DNA from: Rahnella bonaserana
GTDB taxonomy: Bacteria; Pseudomonadota; Gammaproteobacteria; Enterobacterales; Enterobacteriaceae
NCBI RefSeq assembly: GCF_019049675.1
Contig: NZ_JAFMOW010000068.1
Coordinates: forward strand, 558,001 to 622,000
Reading direction: 5' to 3'
DNA: 64,000 bases
The position numbers were made by a program, and so were the translations under genes. The notes below the pieces were generated by a model. It was not told the origin of the DNA, did not search any database, and worked only from the letters and a program-made list of their open reading frames with translations. Shown piece after piece: positions 7,440-15,954 of this stretch. Positions within the stretch are counted from its first letter, which is position 1. The number at the start of each line of letters is the position of its first letter.

Positions 7440-8528
7440 CTAATTAATTTTTGCCCCGAGCACCTCAACCCTCTCAATTCCCTTCCTGACATCTTCAAAT
7501 GTAATATCGCCTGGCATGTTCGCCATATCCGGCGTGCTCAGGCTCCGGTCGATAATCACCGCCAGATCCTGATCGGTCAGCCCTGTCGCGATATGCGAAA
7601 GCTGTGTCGGAACGGCGCTGGCGCGGGCGAGGGCGATAGCCGTGAGTAACTCCTCGTCGCTGCGTTTTTCCAGAGCCAGCAGGCACAGGTTTCCGTAGCC
7701 GACCAGCAAACCATGGGCGAGGTGGCGGGTTTTCGGGCAGGCGGTGAAACCTTCATATAATGCATGCGAAGCGCCGGTGTGTGCGCCGTTGCTCATGATG
7801 GAAGTCAGTCCGGCGTAGAGGAAAATAGCGTCGAGCACCTGTTCGAGAGCGTTGTTGGCTTTGCCGTCTTGCACCGCGAAACAGGCGTCGGCAGCGAAGT
7901 GTTCGATGAGCGTATAGCAGAGTTCACTGTTGGTTCTGGCGACACCCGCCAGGCCGGTGAGCTGACTGAGATCGCTGATGGCGCGATATTCATACCATTT
8001 TGCCAGCGTATCGCCGATACCCGCCGAGAGCCATTGCAGCGGGGCGGTCGCCAGTAAATCTGCGTCGATGACCGCTGCTGCGGGGCCGCAGGGCAACGGC
8101 ATCATGTCGCGGAATTCACCGTCCTGATGATACCGGAACGCCAGCGATGTCACTGCTGAACAGGTGCCCGCAATGCTCGGTAATGTTACCACCGGAATAT
8201 TACAGGCCACGCCTGCCGCTTTGGCGGTGTCCAGCGCTTTACCGCCGCCGGTGGCGATAATCACTTCCACACCTTGTGTGCGGAATACGTCGGCCAGCCG
8301 GTTGATTTCATCCTGACAACACACTCCGCCGAAGATTTCACTGCCGAGATAACTGACCATCTGCTGCTCAAGCTGATCGGCGACTTTCGCCTCGACGCTG
8401 GCAATGGCGCGTTTGCCGCCCACTAACATTGCCCGCTGGCCTAAACGCCCGCACATCGCGCCCAGATGTTTAATGGCGCCGCGTCCGCGCAGGACGCTGG
8501 CAGGGAATACCAAACGATGGGTGAACAT
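7440..8528 (-). CDS. Iron-containing alcohol dehydrogenase family (GldA/HcxA-like)
   Basis: A 362-residue NAD(P)-linked dehydrogenase of the iron-ADH/glycerol dehydrogenase branch; E. coli HcxA is 362 residues. Start 8528 was chosen because GAGGG sits six bases upstream, while upstream in-frame starts lack a ribosome site. The NAD-binding part shows GGGKALDTAKA near residue 94. Expected metal ligands are Asp173, His255 and His272, as in glycerol dehydrogenase. It probably oxidises a polyol or reduces a 2-oxo acid in the cytoplasm. It is the last gene of a transporter-regulator-dehydrogenase run, so the substrate is probably what the upstream transporter brings in. Confidence 0.83.
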   Translation of the reverse strand: MFTHRLVFPASVLRGRGAIKHLGAMCGRLGQRAMLVGGKRAIASVEAKVADQLEQQMVSYLGSEIFGGVCCQDEINRLADVFRTQGVEVIIATGGGKALDTAKAAGVACNIPVVTLPSIAGTCSAVTSLAFRYHQDGEFRDMMPLPCGPAAAVIDADLLATAPLQWLSAGIGDTLAKWYEYRAISDLSQLTGLAGVARTNSELCYTLIEHFAADACFAVQDGKANNALEQVLDAIFLYAGLTSIMSNGAHTGASHALYEGFTACPKTRHLAHGLLVGYGNLCLLALEKRSDEELLTAIALARASAVPTQLSHIATGLTDQDLAVIIDRSLSTPDMANMPGDITFEDVRKGIERVEVLGAKIN

Positions 8529-8592
8529 GCATGCCCTCATAAACCGGAGTGTTTTATGAAGTATAGAAGGCGCGCCGCGGAACGGAAGAATA

Positions 8593-9447
8593 TCAGCGGC
8601 GGTACTGTTGTACCGCATCGTGAGTTTTGCGCAATGCCTCACGCGCGCCCGGCAGACGCTGCGCCACGCCGATATACAGGCAGTCGATAATCAGTAACTG
8701 GCTGGTACGGCTGGCCATTGCGGCGGCACGAAAACCCATTTCCCGATTGCTGGTTCGCAACACAACATCGGCTTTGCGGGCGAGGGCAGCACGGCCATTG
8801 GCGGTGATCGCCAGCGTGGTTGCGCCGGCGGCTTTGGCCTGTGACAGGGCTTCCACCACTCCGGCGGTCTTACCGGAGTGAGAAATTGCCAGCGCGACGT
8901 CCCCGGCAGCAAGCTGACAGGCGCTCACCAGACTTTCATCGGTACTTCCGTAAGTCTGGGCAACAACGCCGATGCGCCGCAGTTTCTGGCAGAAATCCTG
9001 CGCGACCAGCGCCGACGCACCGGCACCGTAAATATCAATCCGTCTGGCCTGCGAAAGAACACTGACAGCCTGCTCGAGCGTCGCCGCGCTCAGTAATTGC
9101 GTCGTTTCATTCGCCCCTTTAACTTCAAATTCCAGCAGCTTTTGCAGGATTTGTTTGGGGGAATCGTTCTCGCCGATATTCGCAGCCAGCGGCATATCGA
9201 CAGGCATCGGGCTGGAAGATTCTGCCGCTAACGCCAGCCGCAGCGCCGGATAGCCGGTAAAACCGAGCCGTTTGCTGGTGCGTACCACCGTGGCGGTGCT
9301 GGTTTGTGCGTACTTTGCCAGCTCCGTCACCCCCATTTTGGCGACGCCCGGTGGGTCGAGCCGGATCATCGTGATGATGCGCGTTTCCGCCGGAGAAAAG
9401 CTGCCCTGTAATGCGTTCAGTCGCGCCTGCAAATGAGTGTCACTCAT
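8593..9447 (-). CDS. RpiR-family transcriptional regulator (HTH + SIS)
   Basis: A 284-residue regulator with an N-terminal RpiR helix-turn-helix (about residues 1-78, including MGVTELAKYAQTSTATVVRT) and a C-terminal sugar-isomerase (SIS) domain (IDIYGAGASALVAQDFCQKL and AISHSGKT). SIS domains in this family sense phosphosugars or sugar acids. It starts directly after the transporter stop codon, so the two are translationally linked. It probably regulates this three-gene unit through the direct repeats at 10811-10858. Confidence 0.9.
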   Translation of the reverse strand: MSDTHLQARLNALQGSFSPAETRIITMIRLDPPGVAKMGVTELAKYAQTSTATVVRTSKRLGFTGYPALRLALAAESSSPMPVDMPLAANIGENDSPKQILQKLLEFEVKGANETTQLLSAATLEQAVSVLSQARRIDIYGAGASALVAQDFCQKLRRIGVVAQTYGSTDESLVSACQLAAGDVALAISHSGKTAGVVEALSQAKAAGATTLAITANGRAALARKADVVLRTSNREMGFRAAAMASRTSQLLIIDCLYIGVAQRLPGAREALRKTHDAVQQYRR

Positions 9448-9449
9448 GG

Positions 9450-10772
9450 TTATTCGTCCAGATCGCGTAAATGGTCGTCTTTGCGCAACGACATCAGTGC
9501 AAACAGGCTGACCACGCAGGTGGCGACCACGTAATACGCCGGAATATCGAGATTGCCGGTTTCTTTAATCAGGCCGGTGATGATAAGGCCCGCACAGCCG
9601 GAGAACACAGCGTTCGACAATGAATAGGATAATCCCAGACCGGTATAACGCACGCGGGTCGGAAACATTTCCGCCAGCATCGCCGGACCCGGACCGGCAA
9701 TCATCCCGATCGTCGCACCGGCAATCAGCACTGCAATGCCTTTTGCCAGCAGGCTGCTTTCAGGGTTTTGCAGCAGATGCAGCAGCGGGAAACTCAGCAC
9801 AATCACTGCAAAAACGGCGATCATCATGACTTTTTTACGGCCGATTTTATCGCTCAGCCAGCCGGAAGGCAGAATAGCCAGCGCGAACCCCACGTTCGCC
9901 AGCACGGTGGCCACCAGCGCCTGTAAAAACGTGGCGTGCAGCGAGGTTTGCAGATAAGAGGGCATGACCACCAGGAAAGTATAACCGCCCGCAGACCAGC
10001 CCATCATGCGGCCAATCCCCAGTGCGATGGCCTTCGCGGTCGCAATGGCAGAGGCTTTTTCTGCCGCCGTTTTTTGCACTTTAGGTTCGGCTTTTTTACT
10101 GGCGACAAAGTTGGGCGTTTCGTCGAGTTTAAGGCGCAGATACAGCGCCACCAGGCCCATCGGCAGCGCCAGCAGGAACGGAATACGCCATCCCCAGTCT
10201 TTCATCTGCGCTTCAGGCAGTGTCTGAACTAAAATTGCCACCAGCGCCACGCCGGTCAGCAAACCCAACGATACGGTAAAAGACTGCCACGCACCGTAAA
10301 TACCGCGTTTACCTTTCGGTGCAAACTCGGTCATCAGGGAGACTGCACCGCCAAATTCACCGCCCGCAAACAAGCCCTGGAACATGCGCATCAGCGTTAA
10401 GAGTAAAGGCGCAGCCACGCCAATCTGTGCGTACGTCGGCAGTAAACCAATGATCGCCGTGGCGATTGTCATCAGCAGAACGACGGCAATCAGCGTCGGC
10501 TTGCGGCCAATGCGGTCACCGATGCGACCAAAAATAATCGCCCCAACCGGGCGGCAGAAAAATGCCAGAGCGAATGATGCATATGTCAGAAGTAAACCGG
10601 TCATGCCGGTCTGGCCTTCCAGCGTGAAAAAGTTACCGGCGATGATCGTCGCCAGATAGCCGTAGACACCGAATTCATACCATTCAATAAAATTGCCGAC
10701 CGAACCGGCGATTAACGCGCGACGTGACTGGCTGGCGCTGGGCATTGCGGGAGAAACCTGGCGGGTCATCAT
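9450..10772 (-). CDS. MFS transporter, metabolite:H+ symporter (MHS) family
   Basis: A 440-residue, 12-helix major facilitator of the MHS branch (ShiA, KgtP and ProP relatives). Seen are AGSVGNFIEWYEFGVYGYLA at the first helix, the loop motif GRIGDRIGRKPTL near residue 90, and its repeat SDKIGRKKVMM in the second half. A GTG nine bases further upstream is possible, but ATG 10772 follows GTGAGG at a suitable distance. MHS proteins carry carboxylates or betaines with protons across the inner membrane. The downstream RpiR regulator and dehydrogenase suggest a hydroxy acid or sugar acid as substrate. Confidence 0.88.
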   Translation of the reverse strand: MMTRQVSPAMPSASQSRRALIAGSVGNFIEWYEFGVYGYLATIIAGNFFTLEGQTGMTGLLLTYASFALAFFCRPVGAIIFGRIGDRIGRKPTLIAVVLLMTIATAIIGLLPTYAQIGVAAPLLLTLMRMFQGLFAGGEFGGAVSLMTEFAPKGKRGIYGAWQSFTVSLGLLTGVALVAILVQTLPEAQMKDWGWRIPFLLALPMGLVALYLRLKLDETPNFVASKKAEPKVQKTAAEKASAIATAKAIALGIGRMMGWSAGGYTFLVVMPSYLQTSLHATFLQALVATVLANVGFALAILPSGWLSDKIGRKKVMMIAVFAVIVLSFPLLHLLQNPESSLLAKGIAVLIAGATIGMIAGPGPAMLAEMFPTRVRYTGLGLSYSLSNAVFSGCAGLIITGLIKETGNLDIPAYYVVATCVVSLFALMSLRKDDHLRDLDE

Positions 10773-10810
10773 AAACCTCACAAGAAAAAGGAAAGGGCGG
10801 GCAAAATAAG

Positions 10811-10858
10811 ATGTAAATAATTTTCTAAATTTCGGTGATTATTATGTCAATAATTTTC
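10811..10858. promoter_or_regulatory. Two direct repeats upstream of the MHS transporter, candidate RpiR operator
   Basis: ATGTAAATAATTTTC at 10811-10825 and ATGTCAATAATTTTC at 10844-10858 agree at 14 of 15 bases. Their starts are 33 bases apart, about three helical turns, so bound proteins would face the same side. They lie 40-85 bases upstream of the transporter start. Assignment to the RpiR protein rests on position only. Confidence 0.5.
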
Positions 10859-10913
10859 ATGAATTGAACAAAATAAAAGCGGGAAGTGTGGGGTCAGGCA
10901 GGTTTTTTGGCAT

Positions 10914-10942
10914 AAAAAAAGCTGCGCCTCGAAAGGAGCAGC
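10914..10942 (-). terminator. Rho-independent terminator of the 112-residue gene
   Basis: On the minus strand a GCTGC/GCAGC-closed hairpin (10921-10942) is followed by seven T. It lies 18 bases after the stop of the gene at 10960. Confidence 0.8.
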
Positions 10943-10959
10943 CTGTTAACGCACAGCGA

Positions 10960-11298
10960 TTACAGCGTGTGGATGTCGATGCCGTCGCCGATATTGCTTT
11001 TCTGGTAGTAAGCCCGCGGGACTTCTACCTGATACTGTTTGTCAGCGTAAGCGACTTCCAGAATAAAACGTTCGTTCTCATAAGATTCCACCGGAATAAA
11101 CCCGAAGAATCCTTCCGTGACGCTGATCGTACGGGAAGACGGAATCGCGTAGCGATGAACAATCCTTGCTCTGAGCGGTTGTTGCTTGCCGGTTAACGTA
11201 TTCCATACGCGGTTAACGGGTTGCGCCAGAGAATCAATCACCTCTGAGGCCAGCGAGTTAAGAGCGGAGGGCCAGCTCTTCGGTGTTTTCATAGTCAT
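10960..11298 (-). CDS. Hypothetical protein, 112 residues
   Basis: I do not recognise this protein. It has no signal peptide or membrane segment. The N-terminal third is polar, and the rest has alternating aromatic and charged residues (GFFGFIPVESYENERFILEV) suggesting a small beta-rich cytoplasmic domain. The reading frame is supported by GAGG about eight bases upstream of ATG 11298 and by a strong terminator just after the stop. It stands alone between the divergent regulatory space of the MHS unit and fhuF. No function is proposed. Confidence 0.7.
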   Translation of the reverse strand: MTMKTPKSWPSALNSLASEVIDSLAQPVNRVWNTLTGKQQPLRARIVHRYAIPSSRTISVTEGFFGFIPVESYENERFILEVAYADKQYQVEVPRAYYQKSNIGDGIDIHTL

Positions 11299-11414
11299 GA
11301 TAAATACCTCGTTGGTCTATATAACCCAATTCTTATAATTATCCGCTGCTAAGATCCAATCATTTTTTACGCTAAGTTTATTCAGGTTTTGTAAGTGGCT
11401 GGCAGATCTGCAAA

Positions 11415-12179
11415 TTACTCCGCGAGAGTTTTGCGTCTTTTGCCGGATTTCCGCTCTGCTAGCAATAACGGGCAGGAAGGACACATGGCGTGATCGGCAA
11501 GATCGTAGCGCAGACAGCATTGTTTGCGGTACTGCGGGCTGTCGGGGTCGGAGGGATCTTCCGCGCGCAGCGGCTGGAATAACGGATTTTTGCCGCCATA
11601 ACGCAGCTCGCGCGATTCCATCAGTTGCATACCGTCAGAGATATCGGCATTGGCCAGTTCTGCCTGTTTTACGCCCCAGCCAACGCGTATCGCGGCATTG
11701 CTCCAGTAAATGCCCGGTTTCAGACCGGAGAATTCGGCCAGCGCTTCGCAAACCGGACGCAATTGCTGCTCGATCATCACATCGAAACGCGCCATAGGCT
11801 CGGTGGATGTCAGCGCTTCGCCTTCGCCATCCAGATAAATCTGCGCCGGTAAGCCTTCTTCCTGCATACACAGGTAGACATTTTCAGCGGCGATAGGTAA
11901 CTGCCAGCCATGGCGCAATGAGACGATCACCCAGGCTGGCAGCAGGGTGGCGAAATACCATTGTGACCACATCGAGATCCGTGCCCGGCGCGTATCGCAC
12001 TTCGCGGCATCGGCCGCATTGGCGTCCAGATAGCGTTTGAGCACGCTGGCGCAGCCTTCCACCGTTGTCAGATGCGACATCGGCACGGCGTTAGTCACCA
12101 GCGGCGACATCGGTTTGAAAGTGTCTGCGACCCAGCTCACAGGCGTTTCGCGGAAACTGTCGAGGAATGTTTGCATCAT
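11415..12179 (-). CDS. fhuF: Siderophore-iron reductase FhuF
   Basis: A 254-residue protein with the FhuF C-terminal iron-sulphur signature: Cys221-Cys222, ten residues, Cys233, two residues, Cys236 (QCCLRYDLADHAMCPSCPL). This spacing binds a [2Fe-2S] cluster used to reduce ferric iron from hydroxamate siderophores in the cytoplasm. E. coli FhuF is 262 residues, so the length fits. ATG 12179 and the next codon are both ATG, and neither has a clear ribosome site. No fhu transport genes are nearby. A convincing Fur box could not be found upstream. Confidence 0.88.
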   Translation of the reverse strand: MMQTFLDSFRETPVSWVADTFKPMSPLVTNAVPMSHLTTVEGCASVLKRYLDANAADAAKCDTRRARISMWSQWYFATLLPAWVIVSLRHGWQLPIAAENVYLCMQEEGLPAQIYLDGEGEALTSTEPMARFDVMIEQQLRPVCEALAEFSGLKPGIYWSNAAIRVGWGVKQAELANADISDGMQLMESRELRYGGKNPLFQPLRAEDPSDPDSPQYRKQCCLRYDLADHAMCPSCPLLLAERKSGKRRKTLAE

Positions 12180-12286
12180 TGCGTTATGAAGTCATTCGGC
12201 TTGGTAAATCATGGGAATAGAGTAACGAATATTAAAGCGGAATAGTAATGATTTCGATTTAGATTGAGGCAACTGTGTCGGGTTTA

Positions 12287-12320
12287 CTCCTCCCTCTGCG
12301 AAGGAGGAGGTCTGAGGCGG
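12287..12320. repeat. Single GC-rich palindromic repeat
   Basis: CTCCTCCCTCTGCGAAGGAGGAGG followed by a CTGAGGCGGGTTAGC tail belongs to the family seen at 2136, 5211 and 13374. It lies just after the stop of the DHDPS-family gene. Confidence 0.6.
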
Positions 12321-12321
12321 G

Positions 12322-13236
12322 TTAGCAGATGACGCTGACGCCAGCCTGTTTCAAAATCTCACGCACCATTTTCTGTTTGTCATTGCTCAGCGGCAACGCC
12401 GGTTTGAGTGAATACACCGGCATTTCAGGGATGACCTGTGAAATGGCGTATTTGATGACGTTGTAAATCGGCGTATCCAGCGTGTAGAGCGGCGGCAGGA
12501 ATGACAGCTTTTGTTGCAGTCCGACGGCGCTGGCAAAATCTTTCTCTTTAAAAGCGCGATAAATCCCGCAGGTCAGTTGCGGGGCGAAATTGGCGCTGGC
12601 AGGAATGGCGCCGTCGCCACCGAGGATCAACGTACCGAACAGATATTCATCGTACCCGGAGAATACGGCGAAATCAGGGCGCTCAGGTTTTACGGCCTGT
12701 ATCGTTTCGCGGATGTGGTTCAGGCTGTCAACGGTGTCTTTCAGGCCGACAATGTTCGGGCATTCCAGTGCCAGGCGTTTGATCAAACTCACTGGCAACG
12801 GCTGGCCGGTGAGCCCTGGGTAGTTGTACATGATGACCGGTAAACCCGCGCTTTCAGCAATCGTGCGGTAATGCAGATACAGCGCCTCTTCGGTCACCGG
12901 ATTGTAATAAGGATTCACCACCACCACGCCGTCTGCACCGACGCTTTTCGCATGCTGTGCGAACGCCAGCGTTTCTGCCGTTCCCGGATGCGCAGCACCA
13001 ATCAGCACCGGCACGCGCCCGGCAACGTGCTTCGTGCAAAACTCTGCCACTTCATGACGCAACGCCTGAGACATATGGGCAAATTCCCCCGCGCTGCCGA
13101 GGAAAAACAGGCCGTTAACGCCGCCTTCAATGACAAAATCAATCAGACGCGCCATGCCCGGACGGTCAAGCTGCTCGTTCTCATTCAGGATTGTCGCAAC
13201 AGGTGGGATCACGCCATGAAACAGTGGACTGGTCAT
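12322..13236 (-). CDS. Dihydrodipicolinate synthase/N-acetylneuraminate lyase family protein
   Basis: A 304-residue class I aldolase/lyase of the DHDPS superfamily. I chose ATG 13236 (MTSPLFHGVIPP) because GGAGA lies at the right distance; an earlier start would add 21 residues. The Schiff-base lysine is expected at Lys166 (GLKDT) and the partner tyrosine at about 137 (IMYNYPG). The loop FFLGSAGEFAHM near residue 45 resembles YagE/YjhH-type 2-keto-3-deoxy acid aldolases more than true DapA (GTTGE), so a role in lysine synthesis is unlikely. It is the last gene of the GntR-ABC-GGT run and probably cleaves or condenses a keto acid made from the imported compound. Confidence 0.85.
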   Translation of the reverse strand: MTSPLFHGVIPPVATILNENEQLDRPGMARLIDFVIEGGVNGLFFLGSAGEFAHMSQALRHEVAEFCTKHVAGRVPVLIGAAHPGTAETLAFAQHAKSVGADGVVVVNPYYNPVTEEALYLHYRTIAESAGLPVIMYNYPGLTGQPLPVSLIKRLALECPNIVGLKDTVDSLNHIRETIQAVKPERPDFAVFSGYDEYLFGTLILGGDGAIPASANFAPQLTCGIYRAFKEKDFASAVGLQQKLSFLPPLYTLDTPIYNVIKYAISQVIPEMPVYSLKPALPLSNDKQKMVREILKQAGVSVIC

Positions 13237-13373
13237 ACATTCGTTCTCCATATAAAAGTGCAAAGTATTCAACACTCCATTTATAGAACGCTGTTTCAAT
13301 TTTTTATAGCGATGGGATCGAATTACATAGATTTAGCGTAGATTTGGAAGGGAGGTCACAAAGGCGGGGGTAA

Positions 13374-13405
13374 CGTCCTCCCCCTTTGCAGGGGGAGGAG
13401 CAGGG
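13374..13405. repeat. Single GC-rich palindromic repeat between the GGT-like and DHDPS-like genes
   Basis: CCTCCCCCTTTGCAGGGGGAGG belongs to the short palindromic family of the window. It lies in the 204-base gap inside the operon. Confidence 0.6.
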
Positions 13406-13440
13406 CAAAACACACTCGCGGTGCAGAGTAAAACCAAAAC

Positions 13441-15048
13441 TTACATCACCAGCGCCTGACCGTCTTTGCGTGATTCGGTGCCTGCCAGATAGCCGCCTGC
13501 CGGATTGGTGACAATCACCTGCGCGCCACCGAACGAATGGCCGCCGAGCGGGTCTTCGACGATCAGCTCATGACCCATCGCGCGCAGTGCAGCCAGCGTG
13601 TTGTGACTGAACGTCGATTCGATGGCCACCTGACGGCCGCCGTTGATCCGCCAGCGTGGCGCATCGATGGCCGCCTGCGGATTTTGTTTATACAGCATCA
13701 CGCGCAACGCCAGTTGCAGATGTCCCTGTGCCTGCATCGGCCCCCCCATCAGGCCGAATGACATCAGCGGTTTGCCTTTGGCGTCCTGTGCAAAGGCGGG
13801 AATGATCGTATGCAGCGTGCGCTTGTTTGGTGCGACACAGTTGGCGTGCGCCGTGTCGAGCGTAAATCCGCAGCCACGGTTTTGCATGCTGAGACCGGTG
13901 CCCGGCACCACGACGCCGGAACCAAAGCCCATGTAATTCGACTGAATGAAAGAGACCATCATGCCGCTGGCATCGGCCGCTGTCAGATAGACGGTGCCGC
14001 CCGGACGCGGTGCGCCGTAGGTCACGTCGCTGGCTTTGGTGCGGTCGATCAGTTTCGCGCGTTCTGCCAGATAATCATCATTCAGGAACAGTTGAGGATC
14101 GAAGAACATATGCTCGCTGTCGGTGACGTGCTGATCCAAATCCGCCAGCGCCAGTTTCATCGCTTCAATACACAGGTGCGTGGTTTCTACCGAATCCACC
14201 GGCTGGCTGCCGATATCCAGTTTGTCGAGGATCCCCAGCGCGATGAGCGTTGCGATGCCCTGACCGTTCGGTGGCAGTTCGTGAACCGAGCCGCCCGCGA
14301 AAGACTGCTGCATGGTTTCCACCCAGTCGGCTTTATGATTCGCCAGGTCATCCAGCGTCAGCGCGCCGCCGTGAGCCTGACAATGCGCCACCATTTTTTC
14401 GGCCAGTTCGCCGCGATAAAACGCTTCGCCTTCGGTTTTGGCGATCAGCTCTAATGAATCCGCCAGCGCCGGATTACGGAAGATTTCCCCGATTTTCGGC
14501 GCACGACCTTCGGGCGCGAAACATGCCATAAAGCCCGGCTGGTTATGCAGCTTTTTGACCGCGATTTGCCACAGGCGGCCAATCAGCGGTGATACCGGGA
14601 AGCCGTTGCGGGCATAATCAATCGCCGGTTGAGCCAGCGTGGTCAGCGGCAAGGTGCCGAAGCGTTTTGCCAGTGCCACCCAGCCCGAGACTGCGCCAGG
14701 CACGGTGACGGCGTCCCAGCCGTAAGTCGGTACGGCATCTAAGCCTTTGTCCGCGAAATATTCGGGTGTCCACGCTGCGGGTGAACGGCCTGAGGCGTTC
14801 AGCCCGTGCGCTTTTTTACCGTCCCAGATAATGGCGAACGCGTCGCTGCCTGCGCCGTTACCGCTGGGTTCGAGTACGGTCAGCGCGATAGCAGTGGCGA
14901 TGGCGGCATCGGCAGCGTTACCGCCCAGCATCAGCATTTTCATACCGGCCTGCGCGGCCAGCGGCTGCGAAGCACACACCGCACTGGCACCCATCATTGA
15001 CGGACGCAGGGTCGGATAAGCTACGTTAAAATCGTAATTCTCAGACAT
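13441..15048 (-). CDS. Gamma-glutamyltransferase family protein
   Basis: A 535-residue Ntn hydrolase of the gamma-glutamyltransferase family, YwrD-like branch. Family features are MLGGNAADAAIATAIAL near residue 40, PSGNGAGSDAF near 61, and the cleavage site GGTVYL, where Thr352 should become the nucleophile of the small chain. After it comes SFIQSNYMGFGSGVVVPGTG. There is no signal peptide, so unlike E. coli Ggt it should act in the cytoplasm. Its gene follows the peptide-type permeases, so it may hydrolyse an imported gamma-glutamyl compound. Ribosome site GGAAG precedes ATG 15048. Confidence 0.86.
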   Translation of the reverse strand: MSENYDFNVAYPTLRPSMMGASAVCASQPLAAQAGMKMLMLGGNAADAAIATAIALTVLEPSGNGAGSDAFAIIWDGKKAHGLNASGRSPAAWTPEYFADKGLDAVPTYGWDAVTVPGAVSGWVALAKRFGTLPLTTLAQPAIDYARNGFPVSPLIGRLWQIAVKKLHNQPGFMACFAPEGRAPKIGEIFRNPALADSLELIAKTEGEAFYRGELAEKMVAHCQAHGGALTLDDLANHKADWVETMQQSFAGGSVHELPPNGQGIATLIALGILDKLDIGSQPVDSVETTHLCIEAMKLALADLDQHVTDSEHMFFDPQLFLNDDYLAERAKLIDRTKASDVTYGAPRPGGTVYLTAADASGMMVSFIQSNYMGFGSGVVVPGTGLSMQNRGCGFTLDTAHANCVAPNKRTLHTIIPAFAQDAKGKPLMSFGLMGGPMQAQGHLQLALRVMLYKQNPQAAIDAPRWRINGGRQVAIESTFSHNTLAALRAMGHELIVEDPLGGHSFGGAQVIVTNPAGGYLAGTESRKDGQALVM

Positions 15049-15077
15049 GTTTCTTCCTTAAAAAAGCGGCAAATGTT

Positions 15078-15953
15078 TTATTCAGAACGCGGATCGAGCG
15101 CATCACGCAGCCCGTCACCCAGCAAATTGAAACCCTGTACGGTCAGGAAAATCGCCAGACCGGGAAAAATCGACATCCACGGCGACTGCTCGAGGAAGCT
15201 GCGTGCAGTATTGAGCATCGCCCCCCAGGACGCGTCCGGTGGTTGCTGACCGAGGCCGAGAAACGACAGGCTCGCTTCGGTGATGATCGCCGAGGCAATG
15301 GCCAGTGTTGCCTGCACCAGAATCGGTGACAGCACGTTCGGCAGCACATAGCGCCAGAGGATCCAGCGGTCGGGCAGACCAATCGCCCGCGCGCCTTCGA
15401 TATATTCCTCATTGCGGATACTCATCACCTGCGCTCGCGTCAGGCGGGCGAAAATCGGCATCGCAGAAAGACCGATGGCGATCATTGCATTGCCGAGGCT
15501 CGGGCCGAGAAATGCACCCAGCGCAATCGCCAGCACCAGAAACGGACATGACAGCAATGCTTCCACCACGCGTGAAATCACGCTGTCCAGCCAGCCCTGC
15601 CAGAAACCCGCAATAAGGCCGAGCGGCACGCCAATCACAATCGCAATCATCACCGACACACAACCTGCCATCAGCGAGGTGCGCGCCCCCCAGAACAGGC
15701 GCGATAAAATGTCGCGGCCCAGTTCGTCGGTACCCAGCCAGTGCAGGGCGGATGGCGCTTTACGCACGGCCATGAAATCGGCCTTAATCGGATCAAAGGG
15801 TGAAATCCACGGCGCAAGTAAAGCCAGCAAGGCGAAGGTGACGACCAGTACCGCGCCAGTCACCGCACTTTTATTACGCAAAAATTTGCGCAGCACGCGG
15901 CTGGGTTCGCGTGCAGGAAGTGACGTTGTCACGGAAATCACAGAAACGCTCAT
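15078..15953 (-). CDS. Peptide-type ABC importer permease (DppC-like)
   Basis: A 291-residue permease of the DppC/OppC branch, with the motif WLGTDELGRDILSRLFWGAR and an EAA loop (IEGARAIGLPDRW). It ends NLLGDGLRDALDPRSE. ATG 15953 lies immediately after the stop of the partner permease, which argues for coupled translation; a longer start would overlap that gene by more than 30 bases. It forms the inner-membrane channel with the gene at 15955. Confidence 0.88.
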   Translation of the reverse strand: MSVSVISVTTSLPAREPSRVLRKFLRNKSAVTGAVLVVTFALLALLAPWISPFDPIKADFMAVRKAPSALHWLGTDELGRDILSRLFWGARTSLMAGCVSVMIAIVIGVPLGLIAGFWQGWLDSVISRVVEALLSCPFLVLAIALGAFLGPSLGNAMIAIGLSAMPIFARLTRAQVMSIRNEEYIEGARAIGLPDRWILWRYVLPNVLSPILVQATLAIASAIITEASLSFLGLGQQPPDASWGAMLNTARSFLEQSPWMSIFPGLAIFLTVQGFNLLGDGLRDALDPRSE

Positions 15954-15954
15954 C

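Noticed and set aside
12236-12260. Possible Fur box upstream of fhuF
   Set aside because: By hand the best 19-base alignment gives only about 10 matches to GATAATGATAATCATTATC, which is no better than AT-rich background.
12322-13236. DapA of lysine synthesis
   Set aside because: The GTTGE-type motif is replaced by LGSAGEF, and the gene ends a catabolic transport operon; a YagE-like lyase fits better.
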